Positions 27,412-36,548 of a DNA stretch of 44,800 nt are shown here, piece after piece. The notes beneath the pieces were generated by a model. That model was not told the origin of the DNA and ran no database searches. It saw only the letters and a program-made list of their open reading frames with translations. Position numbers and translations under genes: made by a program. Position 1 is the first letter of the stretch, and each line of letters opens with the position of its first letter. The DNA comes from Chelativorans sp. Marseille-P2723 (GTDB lineage Bacteria > Pseudomonadota > Alphaproteobacteria > Rhizobiales > Rhizobiaceae): NCBI RefSeq assembly GCF_902809845.1, contig NZ_CADDWI010000012.1:20001-64800 (forward strand), given 5' to 3'.

Positions 27412-27960
27412 ATGCCTGTCGTACGCGGCAAGATAATTGAGGTTCTTTACTCCTCATCGGCCATAGCCCGCCGTAACCTTGAACTGGCGAAGGATGTCGC
27501 AGGGCGCGACTATAACGATCTTCTTGTGGTTTCCGTCCTCAAGGGCTCGTTCATCTTCGCGGCTGACCTTATCCGCGCAATGCATGATGCGGGCATCTCT
27601 CCGGAAGTCGAGTTCATCATGATCTCAAGCTATGGCGGAGGCACGACCAGCGGCGAAATCCGCGTACTGCGCGACATTGAAAGCGACGTGAAGGGCCGCG
27701 ATGTCCTTCTGATCGACGACATACTGGAATCGGGCAAGACGTTGAAATTTACCCGCGACCTGCTGCTTTCGCGTGGTGCGCGGTCAGTCTCGACAGCCGT
27801 CCTCCTCGACAAGCGCTCGCGTCGGCAGGCAGAGCTGGAAGCCGATTTCGTCGGTTTCGAATGCCCGGACTATTTTGTCGTCGGTTATGGGATGGATGTC
27901 GCTCACGCCTTCCGGGAACTACCGTTCGTGGGTGTGATCCGGGATGACGCCGAAGAGTGA
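27412..27960 (+). CDS. hpt: Hypoxanthine phosphoribosyltransferase
   Basis: Hpt salvages hypoxanthine and guanine by joining them to PRPP. The 182-aa protein has the PRPP-binding motif VLLIDDILESGKTL (about 100-113), the N-terminal KGSFIFAADLIRAM block and the SSYGGGTTSGEIRV catalytic loop. The C-terminal VGFECPDYFVVGYGMDVAHAFRELPFVGVI holds the purine-binding aromatic and aspartate typical of bacterial Hpt. The ATG follows AAGGACGG. cpdR starts 42 bp downstream on the same strand, so both are likely in one transcript. Confidence 0.96.
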   Translation: MPVVRGKIIEVLYSSSAIARRNLELAKDVAGRDYNDLLVVSVLKGSFIFAADLIRAMHDAGISPEVEFIMISSYGGGTTSGEIRVLRDIESDVKGRDVLLIDDILESGKTLKFTRDLLLSRGARSVSTAVLLDKRSRRQAELEADFVGFECPDYFVVGYGMDVAHAFRELPFVGVIRDDAEE

Positions 27961-28002
27961 CGTGTTCAGCGAACCGTAAGATTTGCGCGCGACAATTGTG
28001 CC

Positions 28003-28368
28003 ATGACCAAAGTGCTTATCGTTGAAGACGATTTTTCTGTCCGAACGTTCACTGCCCGCGCCCTTGCTGCGGCGGGGCATGAGGTGGAAACCGCCGAAGA
28101 CGGGCTGGACGGGCTGAAGAAAATTCAGGAGGCGGACGGGGCCTTCGATCTCGTGCTGTCCGACATACGCATGCCAGCCATGGACGGCATCGAGATGGCG
28201 CGCGCAGCCGCCGCCAGCTTTCCGGGCCTGCGCCTTCTCCTCATGACCGGCTTTGCTGATCAGCGCGAACGCGCAGCGGAACTGGACGGCACCGTCAAGG
28301 GTGTAATCAACAAGCCCTTCACGCTTGCTGAAATCCGCGAACGTGTACATAGAGCCCTGGCCGCCTAG
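28003..28368 (+). CDS. cpdR: Single-domain response regulator CpdR
   Basis: CpdR controls cell-cycle proteolysis: unphosphorylated, it primes or localises ClpXP so that substrates, including those in the CtrA pathway, are degraded; phosphorylation by the CckA-ChpT relay blocks this. The 121-aa protein is a lone receiver domain with acidic pocket E8-D9-D10, phospho-acceptor D54 (LVLSDIRMPAMDG), the switch threonine in LLLMTGFADQRERA, and KPFTLAEIRERV. MTGFADQRERA with KPFTLAEIR is the CpdR hallmark that sets it apart from other CheY-like proteins. It ends in Ala-Ala, a ClpX-friendly C-terminus. It shares a neighbourhood with ftsEX and a CtrA-type site. Confidence 0.9.
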   Translation: MTKVLIVEDDFSVRTFTARALAAAGHEVETAEDGLDGLKKIQEADGAFDLVLSDIRMPAMDGIEMARAAAASFPGLRLLLMTGFADQRERAAELDGTVKGVINKPFTLAEIRERVHRALAA

Positions 28369-28789
28369 CACAGTTCAGGAAAATTCGAGTGTGGAAATTC
28401 GTCCACACCGACGTCTGACGCATAAAAAGGACGCTGATCGCGACGAGCTACGGGATTGCCCCGATATCGCCCGCCAGCGGGAGCGATGGCCCAAGAATCT
28501 GGACGGGACCAGGACCAACATGCAGCGCGGCGCGGCTGTGCCCCGCGCAGGCAGCGGATCAAAGCGAAGGTTGCCCTAAGTTCATACCGCACTACGGGAA
28601 AATCGAGGCGGCCAGGCTGAATTCGTCCCTTCAAGCGGCTCTGGACTCAACGATCCAACCTCGCCATGAGGAAGGGCGTCATTCCTCTTGCAGCGGACCG
28701 TTATCGCCGTGCGCAAGCAGAAGTCGCGAAATGTACCGTTCAGCACAAGATCGTGCAGGCAGAGAGCCTCGCGCTCCTGAAGGACGTGG
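28369..28789. other. Gene-free stretch between cpdR and the SDR gene
   Basis: 421 bp with no supportable gene. Short open frames on both strands (for example 28365-28634 minus) give Arg-rich products without similarity I recognise. No terminator hairpin with U-tract is evident after cpdR, and no tRNA cloverleaf is visible. It may be the eroded remains of a lost gene. Confidence 0.4.
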
Positions 28790-29584
28790 CTAATCTTCGT
28801 CCGCCTTGAGCTCGACCGTGTAGTTGAGCGGCAGGCGCCCGCCATCAGCATAGATGGTCTGCCCGGTGAGATAGCTGGCGTCGTCAGAAGCCAGGAAGGC
28901 TGCGATGGAGGCAATCTCCCGGGGCTCACCGATCCGCCCCATTGGTGTGCGGGAAAGGATGCGGTTGCGCGCCTCAGGGTCGGCGTTCACGCTGGCCAGC
29001 ATGTCCGTCATGATCGATCCCGGGCCGATGGCATTGACACGGATGCCGTAGGGAGCGAGCGAAAGAGCCATGACCTTGGTGAGCTGGTTCACCCCGCCCT
29101 TGGAGACGGAATAGGGAACCTGGTTGGCGATGGCGAACACTGCATTGACGGAGGACATGTTGATGATCGCTCCGGCAGGCCCGCCTTTTTGCACTTTCTC
29201 AACCAGGAAACGAGCTACCGCTTGGCCGACAAGAAAGGCGCCTTTCAGATTCACCTGAAGAACCCGGTCGAAGTCCTCTTCCTTGAGGTCAAGAAAATCC
29301 GCCGCGTGGACGATGCCGGCATTGTTCACAAGGACGTCGATATCGCCGAATGCGTCAATAGCCGACGCCATGAGATTATGCACGTCCAGGCTTTTTCCCA
29401 CATCCGCCTTGACGAACAATACCTGCCCGAGCTTTTCGAGGTCCTTGACTGCACGCTCACCCTTCTGCGCATCGATATCGGCGATGACGACGCGCATTCC
29501 TTCCCGCAGGAAGCGCTCCGCTATGGCATAGCCAATACCTCCTGCCGCTCCCGTGACTATTGCCGTTTTTCCATTGAGTGCCAT
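28790..29584 (-). CDS. SDR family oxidoreductase
   Basis: The 264-aa classical short-chain dehydrogenase/reductase has the cofactor motif TGAAGGIG (residues 11-18), NNAGIV near 91, the catalytic serine in INMSSVNAV and the Tyr-x3-Lys pair in YSVSKGG. The C-terminal region SYLTGQTIYADGGRLP is standard for the family. The Asp after the second strand (VVIADIDAQKGERA) favours NAD(H) over NADP(H). The substrate cannot be told; relatives include 3-hydroxyacyl, sugar and polyol dehydrogenases. I start at the ATG 29584 rather than the upstream in-frame codon at 29668. Confidence 0.88.
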   Translation of the reverse strand: MALNGKTAIVTGAAGGIGYAIAERFLREGMRVVIADIDAQKGERAVKDLEKLGQVLFVKADVGKSLDVHNLMASAIDAFGDIDVLVNNAGIVHAADFLDLKEEDFDRVLQVNLKGAFLVGQAVARFLVEKVQKGGPAGAIINMSSVNAVFAIANQVPYSVSKGGVNQLTKVMALSLAPYGIRVNAIGPGSIMTDMLASVNADPEARNRILSRTPMGRIGEPREIASIAAFLASDDASYLTGQTIYADGGRLPLNYTVELKADED

Positions 29585-29732
29585 TGTCTCACCCCAACGC
29601 GACGGCGCGCACAAGCTGCCAAGCTCCCTGAGGTGTTGTTCGCCTGTTGCACCTGCAGTCTTTGACATCCCGCCGAAAATGCAGTCAAAGCGGCAGTTAC
29701 GTCAACCGCCCTCCGGCTCTCCGCATGATCAA

Positions 29733-29894
29733 ATGACCAAAATCCTGTCGCTCCTGATCGTGGCCATGATGGTCCTGCACATCATTCGGCCCCTCGGCCT
29801 GCCGGGCCTGAGAGAGCGAAGAGACTTCTGGAAGCTGGCTGTAGTCGCCCTGCTGGCGATTGCCCTTACCGCGGTTCTCAGCCACGGCAACTAA
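29733..29894 (+). CDS. Small membrane protein, 53 aa
   Basis: A short open frame with two hydrophobic segments (KILSLLIVAMMVLHIIRPLGLPGL and FWKLAVVALLAIALTAVLS) separated by a charged turn RERRDF. That is a hairpin membrane protein. The stop codon directly abuts the strong bidirectional terminator shared with fba, which supports its being a real transcription unit. I recall similar unnamed proteins in Rhizobiales, but can assign no function. The ATG at 29733 is chosen because upstream sequence in the same frame is not hydrophobic. Confidence 0.6.
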   Translation: MTKILSLLIVAMMVLHIIRPLGLPGLRERRDFWKLAVVALLAIALTAVLSHGN

Positions 29895-29924
29895 AAAAGC
29901 CCTCCCCGGGCGGGGAGGGCTTTT
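29895..29924. terminator. Bidirectional intrinsic terminator between the 53-aa gene and fba
   Basis: A perfect 13-bp stem, AAAAGCCCTCCCC with GGGGAGGGCTTTT, loop GGGC. The A-run on one side and T-run on the other provide a U-tract in either direction. It ends the small-protein gene on the plus strand and fba, whose stop is 6 bp away, on the minus strand. Confidence 0.92.
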
Positions 29925-29930
29925 CCTGCA

Positions 29931-30956
29931 TTATGCAGCAGCTTCGAGTTCTTGCTTCCAGTTTCCGCTGGCGGCCAGGCCGTTCATTTTTGCGCGGTGG
30001 GCAAAGGCGCGCTGAGCGGCGGCGACATTCTCGCTGCGGCCGCTCCATGCCTTCAGCGCGGCGGCCTGTAAGGCGCGTCCGTAAGAGAAAGTAAGCTTCC
30101 ACGGAACGTCATGGGAAGCGTTCATGATGGAAAGGTGCGCAGTCGCTTCCTCATCGGACTGGCCTCCGGAGAGGAAGGCGATCCCTGGGACCGCAGCGGG
30201 CACCGTCGCCTTCAGGCAGCGCACGGTCTTCTCCGCCACTTCTTCGCGGGAAGCCTTGCGCGCATTTTTCCCGTCGATCACCATGTTTGGCTTCAGCACC
30301 ATACCTTCAAGCATAACGCGGGCATCGTAGAGCTCGGCAAAGACAGTCTTCAGCACCCATTCCGTGACCTCATAACAGCGGTCGATGGAATGGTCGCCGG
30401 GCTGACCGTCCATCAGCACTTCAGGCTCGACGATCGGCACGATATTGGCTTCCTGGCAGAGGGCGGCGTAGCGCGCGAGCGCTTGTGCGTTCTGCTTAAC
30501 TGCCGTCGAACTCGGGAGATTGTCGGAAATGGAGATCACGCCGCGCCACTTGGCAAAGCGCGCACCAAGCGAATGATATTCGGCAAGGCGCTCACGCAGC
30601 CCGTCGAGCCCTTCCGTGATCGTTTCGCCGGGAAAGCCTGCCAGCGGCTTGGCGCCCGCATCCACCTTGATGCCGGGAACGGCTCCCGAGCGCGCGATGA
30701 TTTCTACGAGCGGCGTGCCGTCTTTTGCCTTCTGGCGGAGGGTCTCATCGAAAAGGATGACGCCCGAGATGTAGTTCCGCATTGCTTCCTCCGCGGAAAA
30801 AAGCATCTCGCGATAGTCCCGGCGGTTGCCCTCGCTCGACTCCACATTGATCGTGTCGAAGCGTTTCTTGATCGTGCCGCTGCTTTCGTCGGCCGCCAGA
30901 ATGCCTTTGCCATCGGCCACCATACGGGCAGCGATGTCCTCCAGCCGTTCGCTCAT
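29931..30956 (-). CDS. fbaB: Class I fructose-bisphosphate aldolase
   Basis: The enzyme splits fructose-1,6-bisphosphate to dihydroxyacetone phosphate and glyceraldehyde-3-phosphate. The 341-aa protein is of the eukaryote-like class I type: GKGILAADESSGTIKKRF near the start, K136 in ARFAKWRGV and Schiff-base lysine K222 in GMVLKPNMV, and FLSGGQSDEEATAHL. No metal-binding histidine set of class II aldolases is present. AGGAGG precedes the ATG. It is the last gene of the tkt-gap-pgk-fba cluster, 97 bp after pgk, and ends at the bidirectional terminator. The symbol is a matter of convention. Confidence 0.95.
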   Translation of the reverse strand: MSERLEDIAARMVADGKGILAADESSGTIKKRFDTINVESSEGNRRDYREMLFSAEEAMRNYISGVILFDETLRQKAKDGTPLVEIIARSGAVPGIKVDAGAKPLAGFPGETITEGLDGLRERLAEYHSLGARFAKWRGVISISDNLPSSTAVKQNAQALARYAALCQEANIVPIVEPEVLMDGQPGDHSIDRCYEVTEWVLKTVFAELYDARVMLEGMVLKPNMVIDGKNARKASREEVAEKTVRCLKATVPAAVPGIAFLSGGQSDEEATAHLSIMNASHDVPWKLTFSYGRALQAAALKAWSGRSENVAAAQRAFAHRAKMNGLAASGNWKQELEAAA

Positions 30957-31053
30957 TTGTTATGCCTCCTGTCGTGTACCAAAAACGTCGTTATCAGATG
31001 AAGCCTCAAAACGGAATGTCGTCCATAGCTCCTAATCGATTGAAACTAGGGAA

Positions 31054-32250
31054 CTATTTGGAAAGGGCCGCCACCCCGGGGAGGGTCTTGCCTTCCATCC
31101 ACTCCAGGAAGGCGCCGCCCGCGGTCGAAACGTAGGTAAAATCGTCCGTCACGCCCGCCTTGTTGAGTGCCGCCACCGTGTCGCCTCCACCGGCAACAGA
31201 GACCAGTGCGCCTTCGCGAGTGCGTGTGGCAGCATGGCGCGCTGCCGTAAGGGTGGCCGTATCGAAAGGCTCGATTTCAAAGGCACCCAGCGGGCCGTTC
31301 CACACGAGCGTTTTTGCCCTGTCGAGCCACTCCTGCACCTTTTCAGATGTCCTGGGGCCGACATCGAGGATCATCGAATCGGCAGGCACAGCATCGATTT
31401 GTACCGTTTCGCTCTCCGCCCCCGCCTCGAACTTGCGTGCAACAACGGCGTCCTCCGGCAAGATGATGGCGCACCCAGTACCTGCAGCCTCCATCATAAT
31501 CTGCTTGGCGGTCTCGCCAAGGTCGTGCTCGCAAAGCGATTTCCCGACATCGGTGCCGCGCGCCGCCAGGAAGGTATTGGCCATGCCACCGCCGATCACG
31601 AGCGCGTCCACTTTCTTGACGAGGTTCAAGAGCAGGTCGATCTTGGTGGACACCTTTGCACCACCGACAATGGCAATCACGGGGCGCTGCGGACTGCCGA
31701 GCCCCTTTTCGAGTGCCTCCAGTTCAGCCTGCATAACACGACCGGCATAGGCAGGAAGCAGATGGGCGAGCCCCTCGGTCGAGGCATGCGCGCGATGGGC
31801 GGCGGAGAACGCGTCGTTGACGTAGATGTCGCCATTTTCGGCGAGAGCACGGGCAAATTCCCGATCGTTCCTTTCCTCACCCGGATGAAAGCGGGTGTTT
31901 TCAAGCAGCAGGATCGCCCCATTACCCATCTGCGCCACAGCGTCCTTGGCTTCCTGCCCGATGCAGTCAGCCGCAAAACTGACTGGGCGTCTGACAATCC
32001 TCTCCACCGCAGGAGCAATTGGCTTTAGTGATGCTTTCGGATCGCGCGTGCCCTTCGGCCTGCCGAAATGCGCTAGAAGGATCGCTTTCGCCCCGCGGTC
32101 GGTAAGCTCCTTCATGGTAGGAGCCACACGCTCAATGCGCGTCGTATCTGTCACCTCGCCATCCTGAACGGGCACGTTAAGATCAACGCGGACGAGCACG
32201 CGCTTGCCCGTGATATCCTCAAGATCGTCAAGAGTCCTGAAATCGGCCAT
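31054..32250 (-). CDS. pgk: Phosphoglycerate kinase
   Basis: Pgk transfers phosphate from 1,3-bisphosphoglycerate to ADP. The 398-aa length is standard. Features include [20 protein letters not shown] (substrate-binding N-domain), [10 protein letters not shown], the hinge region and the C-terminal nucleotide domain with [25 protein letters not shown] and [17 protein letters not shown] start at the ATG at 32250 ([10 protein letters not shown]), preceded by CAGGAGC; the open frame runs further to 32418, beyond the gap terminator, and is not credible there. Although gap lies upstream on the same strand, an intrinsic terminator separates them, so pgk probably has its own promoter. Confidence 0.97.
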   Translation of the reverse strand: MADFRTLDDLEDITGKRVLVRVDLNVPVQDGEVTDTTRIERVAPTMKELTDRGAKAILLAHFGRPKGTRDPKASLKPIAPAVERIVRRPVSFAADCIGQEAKDAVAQMGNGAILLLENTRFHPGEERNDREFARALAENGDIYVNDAFSAAHRAHASTEGLAHLLPAYAGRVMQAELEALEKGLGSPQRPVIAIVGGAKVSTKIDLLLNLVKKVDALVIGGGMANTFLAARGTDVGKSLCEHDLGETAKQIMMEAAGTGCAIILPEDAVVARKFEAGAESETVQIDAVPADSMILDVGPRTSEKVQEWLDRAKTLVWNGPLGAFEIEPFDTATLTAARHAATRTREGALVSVAGGGDTVAALNKAGVTDDFTYVSTAGGAFLEWMEGKTLPGVAALSK

Positions 32251-32384
32251 CGGTCGCTCCTGGTTAGTGTTGGGGGGAAGATACAGCCAAGCATAAAGGA
32301 GACAAGGCCGCCCCCGGCTCTTTGCGGGCGTCGCGAAGTCTCCTGAAGGGGTTCGGTGCGGGAGAGTGTCACCACAGCGTAATA

Positions 32385-32415
32385 CAAGAACAAAACGCCC
32401 GGCCGGAGCCGGGCG
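32385..32415 (-). terminator. Intrinsic terminator after gap
   Basis: On the minus strand an 8-bp stem CGCCCGGC/GCCGGGCG (32415-32408 with 32403-32396, loop TCCG) is followed by TTTTGTTCTT. It lies 26 bp past the gap stop codon. Confidence 0.88.
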
Positions 32416-32441
32416 CATCGATTAGGAAGTCTTCTTGCGGC

Positions 32442-33455
32442 TCAGCCGATCGTCTTGCCAACCACGGCAGCCACATCGGCCATGCGGTTCGAGAAGCCCC
32501 ATTCGTTGTCATACCAAGACATGACCCTTACCAGATCGCCGTCGATCACCTTGGTCTGCGGCAAGGCAAAGGTCGACGAGGCCGGATCGTGTGACAGATC
32601 AATCGACACTAGCGGCTCGTCAGTATAGGAAAGAATGCCCTTGAGCGGCCCCTCGGTGGCAGCGCTTACAAGGGCCTGATTAACTTCCTCGACCGTGACC
32701 GGGCGCTTTGCCACGAACTTGAAGTCGATGACCGACACATTGGGTACCGGTACGCGGATCGATACGCCGTCCAGCTTACCCTGGAGTTCCGGTAGCACGA
32801 GGCCAACGGCACGGGCGGCGCCTGTTGAGGTGGGGATCATGGATACCCCTGCTGCGCGGGAGCGGTAAAGGTCCTTGTGCATGGTGTCGAGCGTCGGCTG
32901 GTCACCCGTGTAGGCATGTACCGTTGTCATGAAGCCCTTCTCGATGCCAAAGGCATCGTGCAGGACCTTCGCTACCGGAGCGAGGCAGTTGGTGGTGCAG
33001 GAGGCATTCGAGATGACGACATGATCCCGGCTGATCTTCTCATGGTTCACCCCGTAGACCACGGTCAGGTCCGCGCCTTCCGAAGGGGCGGAAACAAGCA
33101 CGCGCTTGGCTCCTGCCTCCAGATGGGCGGACGCCTTCTCCTTGGAGGTGAAGATGCCGGTGCATTCCATCACGATGTCGACGCCAAGATCCTTCCACGG
33201 AAGCTTGGATGGGTCGCGCTCCATCAGCACCTTGAAGGACTTCTCGCCGATGCGGATCGAGTCGCCTTCTACCTTCACCTCAGCGGGGAACCTACCATGC
33301 ACGCTGTCGTAACGCAGCAGATGCGCATTGGATTCGACCGGGCCCAAGTCGTTGACAGCGACGATGTCAATGTCCCTGCGGCCGGATTCATAGATGGCGC
33401 GGACGATGTTGCGCCCTATGCGCCCAAATCCGTTAATGGCTACTTTGATGGTCAT
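32442..33455 (-). CDS. gap: Type I glyceraldehyde-3-phosphate dehydrogenase
   Basis: The enzyme oxidises glyceraldehyde-3-phosphate with phosphate and NAD to 1,3-bisphosphoglycerate. The 337-aa protein has the Rossmann start [20 protein letters not shown] near 33-40, the active-site sequence [12 protein letters not shown] with nucleophile C153, the histidine in TVHAYTGDQ, and the C-terminal [17 protein letters not shown] lies six bases before the ATG. It follows tkt by 151 bp; that gap contains the near-palindrome GAATATTCATATTC (33547-33560), a possible operator or part of a promoter. Confidence 0.97.
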   Translation of the reverse strand: MTIKVAINGFGRIGRNIVRAIYESGRRDIDIVAVNDLGPVESNAHLLRYDSVHGRFPAEVKVEGDSIRIGEKSFKVLMERDPSKLPWKDLGVDIVMECTGIFTSKEKASAHLEAGAKRVLVSAPSEGADLTVVYGVNHEKISRDHVVISNASCTTNCLAPVAKVLHDAFGIEKGFMTTVHAYTGDQPTLDTMHKDLYRSRAAGVSMIPTSTGAARAVGLVLPELQGKLDGVSIRVPVPNVSVIDFKFVAKRPVTVEEVNQALVSAATEGPLKGILSYTDEPLVSIDLSHDPASSTFALPQTKVIDGDLVRVMSWYDNEWGFSNRMADVAAVVGKTIG

Positions 33456-33606
33456 ACGCTACCTCCGGCAAGCTGATGCCGCGCAAGGCGGCAGGGGATG
33501 ATTACCGTTCCAAAGGAGGCAGCACGAATAGCTTGCGCCTCCAAAAGAATATTCATATTCGCCGCGTCGCGCGGTTGGACAAGCGCTGCCGCTTGCCCAC
33601 ACAACG

Positions 33607-35601
33607 CTAGCGTGCAGCATTCAAGCGTGCCTCTGCGGCCTTCACTGCCGCTTCCGCTGTAATGCCAAAGTGGCGATAGAGTTCTGGCGCTGGCGCGCTC
33701 GCTCCAAAGCCTGTCATGCCAATGAAGATTCCGTCCACGCCGATGAAGCGGTCCCAACCCTGACGCACTCCGGCCTCGATGGCGATACGGACCGGCGCAG
33801 AGCCTATGACCCCTTTCTGATAGTCCTTCTCTTGCTGCTCGAAAAGTTCGAAACAGGGCACCGAGACGACACGTGTGGCGTGTCCGAGATCCTCAAGGAG
33901 CTGGCGCGCTTCCACAGCTATTTCGACTTCCGACCCACTGGCGAAAATTGTCACTTTCGCCTCGTCGCTTGCCGGCAGAAGTTCATAGGCACCGCGCGCG
34001 CACAAATTCTCCTCGTCGAATTCCTGGCGCACGGGCTGTAACTTCTGGCGCGTCAAGGCCAGTGTGGAAGGGCTCTTTCTGGACTCCAGCGCGATCTGCC
34101 AGCATTCCGCCGTCTCGACCGCATCGGCTGGGCGCAGTACGAGATGATTCGGGATTGCACGCAGCGCCGCCAGATGTTCCACGGGCTGGTGTGTGGGGCC
34201 GTCCTCGCCAAGCCCGATGGAATCATGGGTCATCACGAAGATGGATCGGATGCCCATAAGCGAGGCGAGCCGCATGGCCGGCCGCGCATAATCGGAGAAG
34301 GTGAGGAAGGTGCCCCCATAGGGGATGAATCCGCCATGCAGCGCAATGCCATTCATCGCTGCCGCCATGGCGTGCTCGCGGATGCCGTAATGGATATAGC
34401 GCCCGGAAAAATCCGTCTGCGTGACGGAGGCAGTCTGGCTGGTCTTGGTGTTGTTGGAGCCGGTCAGGTCTGCTGAACCGCCGATCGTTTCCGTCACGCA
34501 ATCATTGATGACTTCGAGCGCCATTTCTGATGCGTTGCGCGTCGCAACGGCGGGTTTCTCCTTGGCTAGCCTCCGCTTGTAGTCGATGATGACTTCCGGC
34601 AGAGTTTCCGGCAGGTCACCGCGAATGCGGCGCTCGAACTCGGCGCGCGTCTCTGCATCCGTGGCGGCCAGCCGTTGATCCCAGGCTACGCGCTCCTTCG
34701 CCGAGCGCAGCCCGGCAAGCCGCCAGTCGTCGAGAATGTCGGACGGGATGGAGAAGGGCGGCGCGTCCCAACGGAGCGCTTCGCGCGTCTTGGCGATCTC
34801 ATCCCCCCCCAACGGCGACCCGTGAACCTTGTTAGTGCCGGCCAATGTGGGAGCACCCCGTCCAATGGTCGTGCGGAATGCGATCAGCGTCGGCCGCTCC
34901 GACTGGCGCGCCGCTTCAATGGCCGAGGCAATAGCCTCCGGGTCGTGCCCGTCGGCCCGCAGCGTGTTCCAGCCGGAAGCGGCGAAGCGCGCGCACTGGT
35001 CGGTGGAATCGGCAAGGGAGACAGGCCCGTCGATGGAGATCTGGTTGTCATCGAACAGGACGATCAGCTTGTTGAGCTTCAGGTGTCCGGCAAGCGTGAG
35101 CGCCTCTTGGCTGATGCCTTCCATCAGGCAACCGTCACCCACCAGCGCATAGGTATAATGGTTCACGAGATCGTCGCCGAAGCGGGCATTGAGCATGCGC
35201 TCGGCAAGCGCCATGCCCACCGCATTGGCAAACCCCTGGCCCAGCGGGCCCGTTGTCGTCTCGATGCCTGCGGCATAGCCGTACTCAGGGTGACCTGCGG
35301 TACGTGAGCCGAGCTGGCGGAAATTCTTGATTTCCTCAATGGTGATGTCCTCGTATCCCAGCAGATAGAGCAAGGAGTAGAGCAGCATCGAGCCGTGGCC
35401 GGCCGACAGCACAAAGCGGTCCCGGTCGGGCCAGTGCGGGTTCTGGGGATCATGCGTTAGGAAACGCGTGAACAGCACTGTTGCAATGTCGGCTGCGCCC
35501 ATTGGCAGGCCGGGATGTCCTGACCTCGCCTTTTCGACGGCGTCCATGGAAAGGAAACGGATCGCATTGGCCATCCGGTTATGTTTTTCACGTGAAGTCA
35601 T
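33607..35601 (-). CDS. tkt: Transketolase
   Basis: Transketolase moves two-carbon units between sugar phosphates in the non-oxidative pentose phosphate pathway, using thiamine diphosphate. The 664-aa length is typical. Visible are the N-terminal [17 protein letters not shown], the TPP-binding [32 protein letters not shown], the pyrimidine-domain [22 protein letters not shown], and [20 protein letters not shown] chose the ATG at 35601 ([16 protein letters not shown]); the frame stays open to 35766 through probable promoter sequence. It heads the tkt-gap-pgk-fba cluster and is divergent from the DUF4164-zapA pair. Confidence 0.97.
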   Translation of the reverse strand: MTSREKHNRMANAIRFLSMDAVEKARSGHPGLPMGAADIATVLFTRFLTHDPQNPHWPDRDRFVLSAGHGSMLLYSLLYLLGYEDITIEEIKNFRQLGSRTAGHPEYGYAAGIETTTGPLGQGFANAVGMALAERMLNARFGDDLVNHYTYALVGDGCLMEGISQEALTLAGHLKLNKLIVLFDDNQISIDGPVSLADSTDQCARFAASGWNTLRADGHDPEAIASAIEAARQSERPTLIAFRTTIGRGAPTLAGTNKVHGSPLGGDEIAKTREALRWDAPPFSIPSDILDDWRLAGLRSAKERVAWDQRLAATDAETRAEFERRIRGDLPETLPEVIIDYKRRLAKEKPAVATRNASEMALEVINDCVTETIGGSADLTGSNNTKTSQTASVTQTDFSGRYIHYGIREHAMAAAMNGIALHGGFIPYGGTFLTFSDYARPAMRLASLMGIRSIFVMTHDSIGLGEDGPTHQPVEHLAALRAIPNHLVLRPADAVETAECWQIALESRKSPSTLALTRQKLQPVRQEFDEENLCARGAYELLPASDEAKVTIFASGSEVEIAVEARQLLEDLGHATRVVSVPCFELFEQQEKDYQKGVIGSAPVRIAIEAGVRQGWDRFIGVDGIFIGMTGFGASAPAPELYRHFGITAEAAVKAAEARLNAAR

Positions 35602-35662
35602 GTCTGCTCGCTGATCAGCCTTTGCAGGTGCCTGGCAGCTCGCACCCGGTAAGAGCAGGCGA

Positions 35663-35690
35663 CACATATCAGGTGCGCCGTCCGAGTCAA
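35663..35690 (-). promoter_or_regulatory. Candidate promoter of tkt
   Basis: Minus strand TTGACT (35690-35685), 16 bp, TATGTG (35668-35663). It would give a leader of about 55 nt before the tkt ATG at 35601. The -35 is strong, the -10 partial. Confidence 0.4.
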
Positions 35691-35790
35691 TAAACGGTAA
35701 AGGAAGGGGAAGGTTCGCTCTCCTGCAGCGGCGGTTCGCCGCAAAAGATGTCGATTTGCGCACCAATTCGGGGGATTGCCCGGTCCGATG

Positions 35791-35820
35791 TTGACGCAGC
35801 CTTCACCCGGCGCGTAATCT
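35791..35820 (+). promoter_or_regulatory. Candidate promoter of the DUF4164-zapA genes
   Basis: TTGACG (35791-35796), 18 bp, TAATCT (35815-35820), about 60 bp before the DUF4164 ATG. A second A/T-rich patch with TAAAAT (35829-35834) is nearby but lacks a -35 partner. Confidence 0.35.
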
Positions 35821-35878
35821 TTCTCTGATAAAATCTTCTGATTACGGGCAATTCGCAGGCGGGTTGCTATGGGTTGCA

Positions 35879-36151
35879 ATGAGCGGTGAGACCACACTTA
35901 GGGAAGTCCTCGCTCGCCTCGGCCGGGCTATCGAAGGCCTTGAAGCCTCTGCGGAAGCCCACCTGGAGCGTCGCCGTGAGTTTGCCGAGGCCGAGGCTGA
36001 GGTGCAGCGTATGGGCGCGGACCGTGCCCGTCTCGCCCAGGAAGTTGACAAGGCGGAAGCACGCGCCGAACGGCTTGCCGAGGTGAACCGCGAAGTCTCA
36101 CGGAGATTGGTGACGGCGATGGAAACGATCCGCGCCGTCCTCGACCGGTAG
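35879..36151 (+). CDS. DUF4164 family coiled-coil protein
   Basis: The 90-aa, mostly helical protein has strong heptad character (LGRAIEGLEASAEAHLERR, ADRARLAQEVDKAEARAERL), so a coiled coil is likely. It matches the DUF4164 family of alphaproteobacteria, which is regularly found just before zapA. ATG at 35879 is chosen over one at 35864. Its TAG stop overlaps the first base of a GTG, and the zapA ATG follows 11 bp later, so the two are surely co-transcribed. A role in division alongside ZapA is inference from position only. Confidence 0.82.
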   Translation: MSGETTLREVLARLGRAIEGLEASAEAHLERRREFAEAEAEVQRMGADRARLAQEVDKAEARAERLAEVNREVSRRLVTAMETIRAVLDR

Positions 36152-36162
36152 TGGATGTAAGC

Positions 36163-36522
36163 ATGGCGCAGATAACGGTCTCAATCGACGGGAAAGCCTA
36201 TCGTATGGCCTGCGACGAGGGGCAGGAAGAACATCTGATGGATCTGGCTCACCGCTTCGACCGCTATGTCGGTCATCTTAAGGAAGCGTTCGGTGAGATC
36301 GGAGACCAGCGAATCACCGTCATGGCCGGCATCATGGTTCTCGATGAACTGTCGGAACTGCAGAAACGGGTTCAGGGTCTGGAAGCTGAGATTGCCACCC
36401 TTCGCAAAACGCGCGATGAGGCTCTTGCAAGGGCAGACAAGAACGATGCAACGCTGACCGGGGCGCTGGGGCAGCTTGCCTTACGCATCGAGGCCGTTTC
36501 GGCCAAGCTCGCCAGTTCCTGA
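36163..36522 (+). CDS. zapA: Cell division protein ZapA
   Basis: ZapA binds FtsZ filaments and promotes Z-ring bundling. The 119-aa protein has the ZapA N-terminal head (AQITVSIDGKAYRMACDEGQEEHLMDLAHRFD) and a C-terminal coiled coil (ELSELQKRVQGLEAEIATLRKTRDEAL). The ATG at 36163 gives the usual N-terminus; a GTG at 36151 would add four residues. In many alphaproteobacteria zapA is followed by 6S RNA and the 5-formyltetrahydrofolate cyclo-ligase gene. Here only 26 bp separate it from rimM, an unusual junction. Confidence 0.92.
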   Translation: MAQITVSIDGKAYRMACDEGQEEHLMDLAHRFDRYVGHLKEAFGEIGDQRITVMAGIMVLDELSELQKRVQGLEAEIATLRKTRDEALARADKNDATLTGALGQLALRIEAVSAKLASS

Positions 36523-36548
36523 TCCAGCGTGCAAGCGAGTAGATAATC

